Shown here: one piece after another, positions 54,636-62,666 of the stretch
Layout: each line of letters starts with the position of its first letter
Position numbering within the stretch: the first letter of the stretch is position 1
Origin: CAWGJF01 sp963715745
Lineage (GTDB): Bacteria; Bacteroidota; Ignavibacteria; Ignavibacteriales; Ignavibacteriaceae
Direction: 5' to 3'
Length of the DNA stretch: 64,000 bases
Assembly (NCBI GenBank): GCA_963715745.1
Contig: OY970271.1
Location: 1,488,001-1,552,000 of the forward strand
Notes under the pieces: generated by a model
What the model was told of the DNA's origin: nothing
Seen by the model: only the letters and a program-made list of their open reading frames with translations
Databases searched by the model: none
Position numbers and translations under genes: made by a program

Positions 54636-55139
54636 ATGAAACGGGAAAAAAGTATAGAATTGTTGAATAAAGCTGTTGCAGATGAACTTCAGGCTGTACA
54701 TCAATATATGTATTTTCATTTTCTATTGGATGATATGGGCTATGATCTTCTTGCAGGGCTGTTTAAGAAAACTGCTATTGAAGAAATGATGCATGTTGAA
54801 AAACTCGCGGAAAGAATTTTGTTTCTTAAAGGTGATGTTGAAATGAAAGTTGCCGGTGACATTCATAAAATTCATGAACCCAAAGAAATGGTAAAGTGTG
54901 CTGCAGGAATGGAAGATGAAAGTACAATAGAGTATAACGAGTGGGCAAATGAATGTGCAGCAAATGCAGATTCAGCTTCCAAAAAGTTATTTGAAGAATT
55001 GGTGCTTGATGAAGAAAGACATTTCGATCAATATGACACAGAGCTTAACAATATTGAAAAATTCGGAGAAAAATATCTTGCACTTCAATCAATTGAAAGA
55101 AGTAAAACGGTTTCAGCCAGAACCGGAGCAACCGGGTAA
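54636..55139 (+). CDS. bfr: Bacterioferritin
   Basis: The 167-residue iron-storage protein forms a four-helix bundle that assembles into a 24-mer. Ferroxidase residues are visible at Glu17, Glu50 and His53 (EEMMH), and at Glu126 and His129 (DEERHF). Met51 sits where the heme-binding Met52 of E. coli Bfr lies. The family signatures KAVADELQAVHQY and HVEKLAERILFLKG are present. It stores iron as ferric mineral and limits oxidative stress. An AAGGAG ribosome site precedes the ATG. No bacterioferritin-associated ferredoxin gene is adjacent. A terminator follows at 55166-55184. Confidence 0.93.
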   Translation: MKREKSIELLNKAVADELQAVHQYMYFHFLLDDMGYDLLAGLFKKTAIEEMMHVEKLAERILFLKGDVEMKVAGDIHKIHEPKEMVKCAAGMEDESTIEYNEWANECAANADSASKKLFEELVLDEERHFDQYDTELNNIEKFGEKYLALQSIERSKTVSARTGATG

Positions 55140-55165
55140 TTCCCATTATAATTTTTTATTTATTT

Positions 55166-55189
55166 AGCCGGTATTTAGCCGGCTTTTTT
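55166..55189 (+). terminator. Intrinsic terminator after bfr
   Basis: AGCCGG (55166-55171) and CCGGCT (55179-55184) form a 6-bp stem with loop TATTTAG, followed by a run of six T. It lies 27 bases after the bfr stop. Confidence 0.8.
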
Positions 55190-55323
55190 ATTTTATGTCG
55201 ATTTACTAGCTAATTTTGATTTTTTTGTGTAACAATCATCGAGAATTACCAGAAAAAAAAGTGACTACCAATCCAATATTAGTTTTTGCTATTTTACTTG
55301 TAAATAATAGATAAAGGTATGTA

Positions 55324-55875
55324 ATGAATCTAATGAAATTAGTTGTTGTCTTAATGTTACTATTTCCAATGATTTTATTAATAAGTTGTTCAGAAGATAA
55401 AAATCCGGTAACACCTTCACCAAACTCAAATATACTTCTTAATACAACTTTTGAAAAAAATGGAAATCCTGATACTGAAGGATGGGAAATTTCCGCACGT
55501 CCTCTTGGGGAGATAACAAATGAAGCACCAGTTGATGGCGGGATGTATTGCTTGAAACTTGAGGCATCGAATCCTGGCGGAACAGCAACAAAGAAGATCT
55601 CGGCGGTGACAAATAAACAGATTTATAAACTTTCTTTCTGGGCCAGAACAAACCAGCCATCCAGTACTGCATTTTTTGATTTGATTAGAAATGGTCAAGT
55701 GGAAAACCGGACTGAAGTGAATGTAATGGATACAAGCTGGACAAAATATTCTGTAATAGATACTTTACAGGTTATGAATGGCGATTCACTTAAAATTACT
55801 TTTCAGGAGAGAATAACTCCATTACAAATGCTTGTGAGTTATTTTGATTTAGTAAAAGTTGAGACAGTTGATTAG
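55324..55875 (+). CDS. Lipoprotein with carbohydrate-binding-like jelly-roll domain
   Basis: The 183-residue product has a lipoprotein signal (lipobox LLISC, Cys22) and a linker EDKNPVTPSPN. One beta-sandwich domain follows (~35-180) with the pattern of CBM4/9-like modules: ILLNTTFEKNG at the start, TEGWEISARPLG, YKLSFWARTNQPS, and SYFDLVKVETVD at the end. It is probably a surface or periplasmic binding protein; the ligand is unknown. It converges with copA, with only 4 bases between the stop codons. Confidence 0.68.
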   Translation: MNLMKLVVVLMLLFPMILLISCSEDKNPVTPSPNSNILLNTTFEKNGNPDTEGWEISARPLGEITNEAPVDGGMYCLKLEASNPGGTATKKISAVTNKQIYKLSFWARTNQPSSTAFFDLIRNGQVENRTEVNVMDTSWTKYSVIDTLQVMNGDSLKITFQERITPLQMLVSYFDLVKVETVD

Positions 55876-55879
55876 TTTT

Positions 55880-58129
55880 TTATAACTTTTTTCTTTTTAA
55901 TCTTAAAGAATTTGATACAACTGAGACCGAACTAAAAGACATAGCCAATGCTGCAAACATTGGATTTAATAATCCAAATGCTGCAAGCGGGACGCCGATA
56001 GAATTATAAATAAATGCCCAGAATAAATTCTGTTTAATCGTTCTGATAGTTTGTTTTGAAAGTTTAAAAGAGTTTACAACACCATTTAAATCACCTTTTA
56101 CAAGTACAATGTCTCCTGATTCGATAGCAACATCTGTTCCCGTTCCAATGGCAATTCCAAGATCACTTTGCACCAAAGCCGGCGCATCATTAATTCCATC
56201 ACCAACCATTGCAACAATTTTATTCCGAGATTGATATTTTTTTACAACATTAATTTTATCTTCCGGAAGCATTTCATATTCGTATTCATCAATACCAATT
56301 TTTTCAGCTACAGATTTAGCAGTATATTTATTATCACCTGTTAACATAACAGTTTTTATCTTCATTGACTTCAATTTTTTTATAGCATCTGTAACCTCAT
56401 CTCTTATGGGATCCTGAATTTCAATCAGACCTGACAATTTATTGTTAATTGAAACAAACACTACAGAGTTTACCTTAATTGCTGCACCCTCATCATTTTG
56501 AAGTTGTCCGTTAACATCAATATTATATTTATACATTAGTGATTTGTTTCCAATAAGAATTTCATCACCATTAATTTTTCCTTTGATTCCGAATCCGGTC
56601 AAGCTTTCAAATTCTTCAACTTCAGTCAACTTAATATTTTGTTCAGTTGCAAATTCGACAATTGAGTTGGCTAACGGGTGTTCCGATCTTTTTTCAAGAG
56701 AAGCAACAAGTTTAATTAACTTTTCTTTATCTATTCCAAAAGCTTCAACAAAAGTTACTTTAGGCTTACCTGAAGTTATTGTCCCGGTTTTATCAAAAAT
56801 TATTACGTCAACTTTGTGAAACCTTTCGAGGCTTTCTGCATTTTTTATAAGGATTCCATTCTGAGCACCTTTACCAATTCCGACGATCAATGCAGTGGGT
56901 GTTGCAAGTCCAAGGGCACAGGGACATGCGATGATCAGAACTGCTATAAAGTTTAGTAGCGCAAAATTAACACCTATTTCCGGTGCTAATAAAATCCAGC
57001 CAAAGAAAGAAATAATTGCTATTAGAATTATTACCGGAACAAAAACAGAAGCAACTTTATCTGCCAATTGCTGAATCGGGGCTTTGGAACCCTGAGCTTG
57101 CTCGACCATTTTAATTATCTGTCCAAGCACAGAATTTTCTCCAAGCGCAGTAACTTCAAATTCAAATGTTCCTGTTTTGTTTATTGAACCACCAATAATT
57201 TTTGAACCTGCTTTTTTTTCAACGGGAATGGATTCCCCTGTGAGCATCGATTCATCAACACTTGAATTTCCTTTTTGTACAACTCCGTCTGCCGGGATTT
57301 TTCCTCCCGGCTTTACAATTACCAGATCTCCTAATTTCAAGTCTTCAATATTTATTTCTGTTTCATTTCCATTTTTTATAATTAAAACTTTTTGGGGTTT
57401 TAACTCAATAAGTTTTTTAATTGCGGAACCGGTTTTTGATTTAGCCCGGGTTTCGAGCCATCTGCCAAGTAAAATTAATGTGATTATTACAACTGTAGTA
57501 TCGAAATAAACATGATTAGACAACGAAGAATTCGAAAAAAGATTTGGGAAAAGTGTATTGGCAACACTGAATAAATATGCAGTCCCTGTTCCTATTGCTA
57601 CAAGGGAATTCATATCAGCAGAAAAGTGTTTTAGGTTCTGCCAGAATATTGAGAAGAATCTTTTACCGGAAACGAAAACCACAGGAGTAGTAAGTATGAG
57701 TAATATTTTATTTATTTCATCCTGAGTCAGGTTTATAAACGAATGGAAGTTTTCAAACATTGTTCCCATACTTAAAAACAAAATCGGGACTGTCAGGATT
57801 AAAGCAAATATAAAATCACGTTTTAAATTGCTTTCATATTTTGATTTACTATCATTTTCGGTATCAGATGAAACTTGTTTATTCCGTTTTTCATCACTTC
57901 CGTTTAAATCAATTTTGTAACCAGCATCTTCAACTACTTTTTTAATTTGTTGTAAATCAGCAACTGATTTGTCAATTTCAAATGAAGCTTTTTCTGTTGC
58001 AAAATTAACAGCAACGTTTTTTACACCTTCAATTGAAGAAATAGATTTCTCAACTCTTGCGACACAGCTTGCACAGGTCATTCCTTCAACAGACAAAGTC
58101 AGAGATTCTATTTTTTGTTTTTCTGCCAT
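55880..58129 (-). CDS. copA: Copper-exporting P1B-type ATPase
   Basis: A 749-residue inner-membrane pump that moves Cu(I) out of the cytoplasm. It has a single N-terminal HMA domain with GMTCASC (Cys19, Cys22), eight membrane segments, and the A-domain motif LTGESIPVEK. The transport-site CPC in ACPCALGLATPTAL marks P1B-1, followed by phosphorylation-site DKTGTITSGKP, an HP motif in EKRSEHPLA, and GDGINDAPAL. It is last in a minus-strand unit after the copZ-like gene (16 bases away) and the HMA-AraC regulator. That grouping supports copper over other metals. Confidence 0.95.
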   Translation of the reverse strand: MAEKQKIESLTLSVEGMTCASCVARVEKSISSIEGVKNVAVNFATEKASFEIDKSVADLQQIKKVVEDAGYKIDLNGSDEKRNKQVSSDTENDSKSKYESNLKRDFIFALILTVPILFLSMGTMFENFHSFINLTQDEINKILLILTTPVVFVSGKRFFSIFWQNLKHFSADMNSLVAIGTGTAYLFSVANTLFPNLFSNSSLSNHVYFDTTVVIITLILLGRWLETRAKSKTGSAIKKLIELKPQKVLIIKNGNETEINIEDLKLGDLVIVKPGGKIPADGVVQKGNSSVDESMLTGESIPVEKKAGSKIIGGSINKTGTFEFEVTALGENSVLGQIIKMVEQAQGSKAPIQQLADKVASVFVPVIILIAIISFFGWILLAPEIGVNFALLNFIAVLIIACPCALGLATPTALIVGIGKGAQNGILIKNAESLERFHKVDVIIFDKTGTITSGKPKVTFVEAFGIDKEKLIKLVASLEKRSEHPLANSIVEFATEQNIKLTEVEEFESLTGFGIKGKINGDEILIGNKSLMYKYNIDVNGQLQNDEGAAIKVNSVVFVSINNKLSGLIEIQDPIRDEVTDAIKKLKSMKIKTVMLTGDNKYTAKSVAEKIGIDEYEYEMLPEDKINVVKKYQSRNKIVAMVGDGINDAPALVQSDLGIAIGTGTDVAIESGDIVLVKGDLNGVVNSFKLSKQTIRTIKQNLFWAFIYNSIGVPLAAFGLLNPMFAALAMSFSSVSVVSNSLRLKRKKL

Positions 58130-58145
58130 TCTCTTTTTTCAAAAA

Positions 58146-58343
58146 TTAATTTTTTACTGAATACCCTGCTTCTTTAATTGCATTAACAATTTTGTTTTCT
58201 TCAACAAGATTATCATCAAACTCAACTTCAGCAGAACCTATTTTTATATCAGCTTTTTGAAGATTAAGTTTCGCTAAACTTTTTTGAACTGCCATTATAC
58301 AATGGTTACAGCTCATTCCTTCAATTTCAAATATTTTTTTCAT
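58146..58343 (-). CDS. copZ: CopZ-like heavy-metal chaperone (HMA domain)
   Basis: From the ATG at 58343, which has a GGGA ribosome site, the product has 65 residues; an upstream in-frame start at 58355 adds four. It is one ferredoxin-like HMA domain with the copper-binding motif GMSCNHC (Cys12, Cys15) and a KNAxxKAGYSV-type end. It would carry Cu(I) to the CopA N-terminal domain or cytosolic sites. It lies between copA and the regulator on the same strand. Confidence 0.88.
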   Translation of the reverse strand: MKKIFEIEGMSCNHCIMAVQKSLAKLNLQKADIKIGSAEVEFDDNLVEENKIVNAIKEAGYSVKN

Positions 58344-58443
58344 TGTTATTCCCATAAGATTTTATGATTAATTACAAAACAAAAATAATATTTCCGGAAA
58401 AAGAGTACGTTACAGAATTTTAAGAAAAACTTACAGTTTAATT

Positions 58444-59016
58444 TTACTTAATTCTGTCAAGCGGGATTCTTTTGGGAGAGTTCATTTTTTTGAATGCGGA
58501 TGGTGTAAATCCTGTTACCTGCTTAAACTGGTTTGAAAGATGCTGTACACTGCTATAACCTAATTTATAAGCAATTTCACTTAAAGTTAATTCATCATAA
58601 GCTAGCAGTTCTTTTACTTTTTCAATTTTCTGATGAATGATAAACTTCTCAATCGTAACACCTTCTGAAGTTGAAAATAAAGTGCTGAGCTGATTGTAAT
58701 TTACATTTAGCTGATCAGAAATGTATTTATGAAAATTGAATTTCTCCAACGATTCTTGTGAATGATGAATCTTTTCAATAATAAGTACCTTTATTTTTTC
58801 AATTAGTTTTACATTTTTATCTTCGATTAATTCAAATCCGTTATCTTTCAGTACTTGTTCTATTTTCTCTATTGGGAGATTATCATTGTCAATTTGAATA
58901 ACAGCCTTTCCGAGAACTATATCTTTAACATTCAATTGAAGTTTTCCCAATTCTTCCTTTACTACCTTAATGCAGCGGTTACAAACCATATTTTTTATGT
59001 GAATAACAGATTCCAT
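58444..59016 (-). CDS. AraC-family regulator with N-terminal HMA metal-binding domain
   Basis: The 190-residue product joins two domains. Residues ~1-70 form an HMA-like fold with NMVCNRC (Cys12, Cys15) in the metal-binding loop. A helical linker (~75-100) leads to an AraC-type DNA-binding domain with two helix-turn-helix units, ending LSEIAYKLGYSSVQHLSNQF and KQVTGFTPSAFKK, the family signature. It heads the minus-strand copper cluster, 88 bases before copZ. The simplest reading is a copper sensor that binds Cu(I) through its HMA domain and controls copZ-copA (inference). There is no cupin or other usual AraC ligand domain. Confidence 0.88.
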   Translation of the reverse strand: MESVIHIKNMVCNRCIKVVKEELGKLQLNVKDIVLGKAVIQIDNDNLPIEKIEQVLKDNGFELIEDKNVKLIEKIKVLIIEKIHHSQESLEKFNFHKYISDQLNVNYNQLSTLFSTSEGVTIEKFIIHQKIEKVKELLAYDELTLSEIAYKLGYSSVQHLSNQFKQVTGFTPSAFKKMNSPKRIPLDRIK

Positions 59017-59235
59017 TATTGTACGATTAATTTTAATAAAACCAATATTTGTATCACAATAGTAAAGAATTTAGGAGATTTATTAAATATTTGGATTCTT
59101 CCCTATACAATAGCTCGATTTTTAGGCAGATGATTTCCCCGTAACTTACGTTTTTTATTGATTTTACAGAGAAAGTTTAATATGTTTACCAGCTATTTAT
59201 TATCTTAATTTTCAACAATTCCTAAAGGTGAAAAA

Positions 59236-59538
59236 ATGACGAAGGCTGACATTGTTGATAGAGTTGCTGCCGGAACCGGTTTAACAAAACTAGAAACTGA
59301 AGCAATTATTGAAGGATTTTTCAAAACCGTAATTGAAGCCCTCAAAGAGGGGAGAGGAATTGAAATTCGCGGATTCGGAAGTTATCGTGTAAAAAAGAAA
59401 AATGCTCGCCAGGCCAGGAATCCTAAAACTGGTGAGCAAGTTTTTGTTCCTGAACATTTTGTACCGACATTTAAATTTTCCAAAGACTTTAAAGATCTGG
59501 TTAACCAGGGAATGATGGAAAAAGAAGGAAGGAAATAA
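59236..59538 (+). CDS. HU/IHF-family DNA-binding protein
   Basis: The 100-residue nucleoid protein dimerises and bends DNA. It has the N-terminal helices (MTKADIVDRVAAGTGLTK), the conserved GRGIEIRGFGSYRVKKKNARQARNPKTG and the DNA-clamping beta-arm with its Pro. The C-terminal extension of ~8 residues beyond the usual 90 is Gly/Lys-rich. A TAATG overlap at 59536-59540 couples it to the zinc-ribbon/TPR gene. Whether it is HU or IHF-like cannot be told from the sequence alone. Confidence 0.95.
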   Translation: MTKADIVDRVAAGTGLTKLETEAIIEGFFKTVIEALKEGRGIEIRGFGSYRVKKKNARQARNPKTGEQVFVPEHFVPTFKFSKDFKDLVNQGMMEKEGRK

Positions 59539-60449
59539 TGCCAAAGTTTTGTGGCGAATGTGGATTTGCTCTTGATAAAGAATATAATTTTTGTCCGAAT
59601 TGTGGAAGTAAAATAGAGTTATCTACTGATAGTAATGAGAATATTAAAAAAGAAGAAAAAGAAAAAGTAGAGGTAGTTATTTGTTCGGTTTGCGGAGAAG
59701 AAAATGCTTCCGGTTCTACTGCTTGTTTAGCATGCGGAGCTGTGATATCAGAAAAATCTGAAAAGGAAATAAAAGCAACTATATCTAAAAAATCATCTTC
59801 TCCTAACAAGCAATTAAAAAGTAAAAAACCTGTTCACCAAAAAAGTACAAAGAAAAATAGAGAGACTAAAAAAGATATTGTTCAGAATAGTAACGCCAAA
59901 GAATTAAATAATAAATTGGTATTTGGAATTGCAGGTGGAATTGTTGCTATTGTGGTTTTAGTTTTGTTTTTATCCGGTGTATTTGAAAGTACAACTACAC
60001 ATGTTAACGTGCCTAATCAGCAAACAAGCTCAGGTATTAACCTAAACAACCTGGATGAAATTGCAAATCTTGAAAAAAAGGTTTCTGCAAATCCAAATGA
60101 TATGCAATCGTTGTTAAGTCTTGCTCATCTTCAAAATGACAGTGGTCTGTTTGAAAAAGCCATAATTAATTATCAAAAATATTTAGACAAAAATCCTTCT
60201 GATGCTGATGCAAGAATTGACATGGGAGTTTGTTATTATAATCTAAGTAATTTTGATAAAGCTATAGCTGAAATGAGTAAAGCACTGGAATATTCACCGA
60301 AACATCAAATCGGTCATCTAAATCTTGGAATTGTAAACTTAAGTGCAGGTAACTTGCAAAATGCAAAAGAATGGTTTGAAAAAGCTGTTGAACTGAATCC
60401 AAACTCGGATGCAGGTCAGCGTGCCAAAGAATTATTAAACACACACTAA
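59538..60449 (+). CDS. Zinc-ribbon and TPR membrane protein
   Basis: The 303-residue product has two zinc-ribbon units: Cys5/Cys8/Cys19/Cys22 (FCGECG and FCPNCG) and Cys49/Cys52/Cys63/Cys66 (CSVCG and CLACG). A Lys/Ser-rich linker (~75-125) leads to one membrane segment (~128-148), then three TPR units (~185-300, for example LFEKAIINYQKYLDKNP and NLQNAKEWFEKAVELNP). The zinc ribbons are probably cytoplasmic and the TPRs periplasmic. Its ATG overlaps the HU stop as TAATG, so the pair is probably co-translated. Function unknown; TPRs suggest a protein-complex scaffold. Confidence 0.82.
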   Translation: MPKFCGECGFALDKEYNFCPNCGSKIELSTDSNENIKKEEKEKVEVVICSVCGEENASGSTACLACGAVISEKSEKEIKATISKKSSSPNKQLKSKKPVHQKSTKKNRETKKDIVQNSNAKELNNKLVFGIAGGIVAIVVLVLFLSGVFESTTTHVNVPNQQTSSGINLNNLDEIANLEKKVSANPNDMQSLLSLAHLQNDSGLFEKAIINYQKYLDKNPSDADARIDMGVCYYNLSNFDKAIAEMSKALEYSPKHQIGHLNLGIVNLSAGNLQNAKEWFEKAVELNPNSDAGQRAKELLNTH

Positions 60450-60464
60450 ACTAAGGAGCAACAC

Positions 60465-60560
60465 ATGCCTTGTGGTAAGAAACGTAAAAGACATAAAATG
60501 TCAACTCATAAAAGAAAAAAGAGACTGAGAAAAAACAGACATAAAAAGAAAGTCAAATAA
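60465..60560 (+). CDS. 31-residue basic Cox24/mS38-like ribosome-associated protein
   Basis: ATG at 60465 follows AAGGAG (60454-60458) with good spacing and opens a 31-codon frame to TAA at 60558. The product starts MPCGKKRKRHKMSTHKRKKR and ends NRHKKKVK: over half its residues are Lys, Arg or His. This matches the tiny AURKAIP1/COX24-domain proteins of FCB bacteria, related to mitochondrial ribosomal protein mS38 and analogous to actinobacterial bS22. It probably binds 16S rRNA (inference from homology). It lies 15 bases after the zinc-ribbon/TPR gene and before a tRNA. Confidence 0.85.
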   Translation: MPCGKKRKRHKMSTHKRKKRLRKNRHKKKVK

Positions 60561-60643
60561 ATTAATTTGATGTTGATATCAGATCAACTTAAATGTGTAT
60601 CCTATCGAATTATCACATCAAAAGTTCTTTCAAAGTTAATAAG

Positions 60644-60716
60644 GCTGGTGTAGCTCAGATGGTAGAGCAACGCACTCGTAATGCGTAGGTCACCGGTTCA
60701 ATTCCGGTCACCAGCT
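60644..60716 (+). tRNA. tRNA-Thr (anticodon CGT)
   Basis: The 73-base cloverleaf is complete: acceptor GCTGGTG/CACCAGC (7 bp), D-arm GCTC/GAGC, anticodon stem ACGCA/TGCGT with loop CTCGTAA, variable AGGTC, T-arm ACCGG/CCGGT with loop TTCAATT, and discriminator T. The anticodon CGT reads ACG (Thr). CCA is not encoded. Confidence 0.97.
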
Positions 60717-60900
60717 CGGCATTTGGTTTCATTATAATTTAAGATATTTTATCGAGTCAATTTCTTATTGAAATTATTCTTCCTGTTTTAATAAATTCAA
60801 TTTTAAATTGAATTATCAATTTTCCCCAATTTTCAATCAACTCAACAGTTTCCTCCCAAAAATAATTCTTAACAATATTCCAATTAAGTGAAGATTTTTC

Positions 60901-60927
60901 TTGACTTTAGCAAAAATTTTCCATTAT
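60901..60927 (+). promoter_or_regulatory. Candidate promoter of the mraZ division cluster
   Basis: TTGACT (60901-60906) matches 5 of 6 -35 bases. A -10 candidate CATTAT (60922-60927) follows after 15 bases, with an alternative TTATTT after 17. It sits immediately before the MraZ operator repeats and about 55-80 bases before the mraZ ATG. Confidence 0.45.
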
Positions 60928-60929
60928 TT

Positions 60930-60954
60930 TGGGGAGTAGTGGGGAAAAGTGGTG
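60930..60954 (+). promoter_or_regulatory. MraZ operator: TGGGG-type direct repeats
   Basis: TGGGG at 60930-60934 and 60940-60944, and the degenerate TGGTG at 60950-60954, are spaced exactly 10 bases apart. MraZ of other bacteria binds TGGGN repeats with 5-base spacers upstream of its own gene. The repeats lie 26 bases before the mraZ ATG and just after the promoter candidate, so autoregulation is likely. Confidence 0.75.
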
Positions 60955-60979
60955 AAAACTACCATTGAAAGATTGGAAA

Positions 60980-61420
60980 ATGTTTAGAGGACAATATACA
61001 TACTCAATAGATAATAAAAGCCGGATCAGCATTCCTGCAAAATTACGCAGGCATATTTCGCCTGATTCGAATGATACAATTGTTATAACCAAAGGTACTA
61101 ACAAGTGTATAGATCTATATCCTCTTGACGAATGGAATAAGATTGAAGAGAAGTTACTAAACCTCAATTCATTCAAACCTGACGATGCAAGATTTATAAG
61201 AATGATCTCACAATTTGCAACTGAAGATAAAATGGACTCACAGTCCAGAATATTAATTCCGCAAACGCTTATTGATTATGCCGGAATTCAAAAAGAAGTT
61301 TTGATACTTGGTGTTCTTAAAAAAATTGAAGTTTGGAATCCCAAAACCTATGAGGATTATCTGAACGAATCCGAAGAAACTTATGAAGAGATTGCTGCCA
61401 GGGTAATGGCCGGGGGATGA
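60980..61420 (+). CDS. mraZ: Transcriptional regulator MraZ
   Basis: I take ATG at 60980, giving 146 residues starting MFRGQYTYSIDNKSRISIPAK as in MraZ homologues; a TTG at 60965 would add five. The protein has two AbrB-like swapped-hairpin repeats: the first up to about residue 60, and the second around DSQSRILIPQTLIDYAGI. It is usually a ring-forming DNA-binding repressor of the division and cell-wall cluster. TGGGG repeats stand upstream. Its TGA overlaps the rsmH ATG (ATGA at 61417-61420). Confidence 0.95.
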   Translation: MFRGQYTYSIDNKSRISIPAKLRRHISPDSNDTIVITKGTNKCIDLYPLDEWNKIEEKLLNLNSFKPDDARFIRMISQFATEDKMDSQSRILIPQTLIDYAGIQKEVLILGVLKKIEVWNPKTYEDYLNESEETYEEIAARVMAGG

Positions 61421-62340
61421 AACAACATCATAATCCGGTTTTACTGAAAGAAAGTATAGACTTGCTGGTTACAAATCCTTCAGGAAAGTATTTTGAAGGA
61501 ACACTCGGGTTCGGGGGTCATACAAGCGAAATACTGAAACGATTAGATAAAAAGGGAGTCATCGTCTCTACCGATGTTGACGAACAAGCCTTTCGGTACT
61601 CAAAGGAAAAATTTAATAACGATAATAGGGTGAGACTATATAATTTTAATTTTTCTCTGGTAGATGTAATGGCAAAGATTGAATCAATAAAATTCTTTGA
61701 TGGAGTGTTAGCAGATCTGGGTGTTTCATCTTTTCAACTCGATAACCCGGAATCAGGATTTACTTATAGTTTGGATGCACCACTTGATTTGAGAATGGAC
61801 AAAAGTTTAAAAAGAAGCGCTAAAGATTTAATTAATTCAGAATCAGAAAAAGAACTGGAAAAAATAATCCGGGAATTCGGAGAAGAAAGAAAATCGAGAA
61901 GAATTGCTAAACGAATAATTGAAAAAAGAAAACTGAAAATGATTTCAACAACATCACAACTCAAAAATATAATTTCTGAAGTTGTCTACTCACGGGATGC
62001 GGTTAAATCATTTTCAAGGGTTTTCCAGGCATTCAGAATCTTCATCAATGATGAGTTAGGTAAACTTCAGGAATTTCTAAAAAACTCTGTTGAAGTATTA
62101 GCTCCGGGTGGCAGATTGATAGTGATAAGTTATCACTCATTAGAAGACCGGATTGTTAAAGAGTTTTTCAGGTATGAAAATTTGAAATGTGTTTGTCCAA
62201 AAGATGCTCCGGTTTGTACGTGTGGAAAAATTCAAAGGCTGAAAATAATTACGAAGAAACCTATTGTACCTGCAGATGAAGAAATCAGATTCAATAAGAG
62301 ATCCCGAAGTGCTAAAATGCGGGTTGCTGAAAGAATATGA
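61417..62340 (+). CDS. rsmH: 16S rRNA (cytosine1402-N4)-methyltransferase RsmH
   Basis: Methylates N4 of C1402 in 16S rRNA. The 307 residues include HHNPVLLKESIDLL at the start, the SAM site GTLGFGGHTSEIL, LADLGVSSFQLD, GFTYSLDAPLDLRMD, VFQAFRIFINDEL and GGRLIVISYHSLEDRIVK. The cysteine-rich insert near CVCPKDAPVCTCGK is normal in this family. It is second in the cluster, overlapping mraZ upstream and ftsL downstream by 4 bases each. Confidence 0.97.
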   Translation: MKQHHNPVLLKESIDLLVTNPSGKYFEGTLGFGGHTSEILKRLDKKGVIVSTDVDEQAFRYSKEKFNNDNRVRLYNFNFSLVDVMAKIESIKFFDGVLADLGVSSFQLDNPESGFTYSLDAPLDLRMDKSLKRSAKDLINSESEKELEKIIREFGEERKSRRIAKRIIEKRKLKMISTTSQLKNIISEVVYSRDAVKSFSRVFQAFRIFINDELGKLQEFLKNSVEVLAPGGRLIVISYHSLEDRIVKEFFRYENLKCVCPKDAPVCTCGKIQRLKIITKKPIVPADEEIRFNKRSRSAKMRVAERI

Positions 62341-62666
62341 AAAAAAGTCACAAGCCATTAATTATAGTTTTATTATTTCTGCTGGTTTCCTTAACAGCCG
62401 TTTTTCTTGTTTCAATAGGATTAAAATTGAAATATGAAGAATTAACAAGAAAGAAAGTTGAGCTTGAAAAAAATCTTAGGGATGAGAGTACATTAAAAAT
62501 AAAGTTGCTTGCTGATTTCCAGATGTACAGTGATGAAACTGAAGTTGAAACTTTTGCCAGAGAAAATTTGGGAATGATAAAAAGAAATAAATCTGCAATA
62601 AAAATAAAAATAAACCAGGATGAAATTGATAAAATTAATGATGAGTTGAAGACAAAATATGAATAA
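62337..62666 (+). CDS. ftsL: FtsL-like cell division protein
   Basis: The 109-residue single-pass protein has a short cytoplasmic N-terminus, a membrane segment (~8-28) and a periplasmic coiled coil (~30-60, YEELTRKKVELEKNL), with the typical ENLGMIKRN at about 82-90. FtsL is highly variable, so the call rests on size, topology and position between rsmH and ftsI. It overlaps rsmH by 4 bases and ftsI by 8 bases (ATG at 62659). Confidence 0.8.
   Translation: MKKSHKPLIIVLLFLLVSLTAVFLVSIGLKLKYEELTRKKVELEKNLRDESTLKIKLLADFQMYSDETEVETFARENLGMIKRNKSAIKIKINQDEIDKINDELKTKYE

Noticed and set aside
60572..60588. GTTGAT/ATCAAC hairpin as terminator before tRNA-Thr
   Set aside because: A 6-bp AT-rich stem without a following T run; too weak to call.
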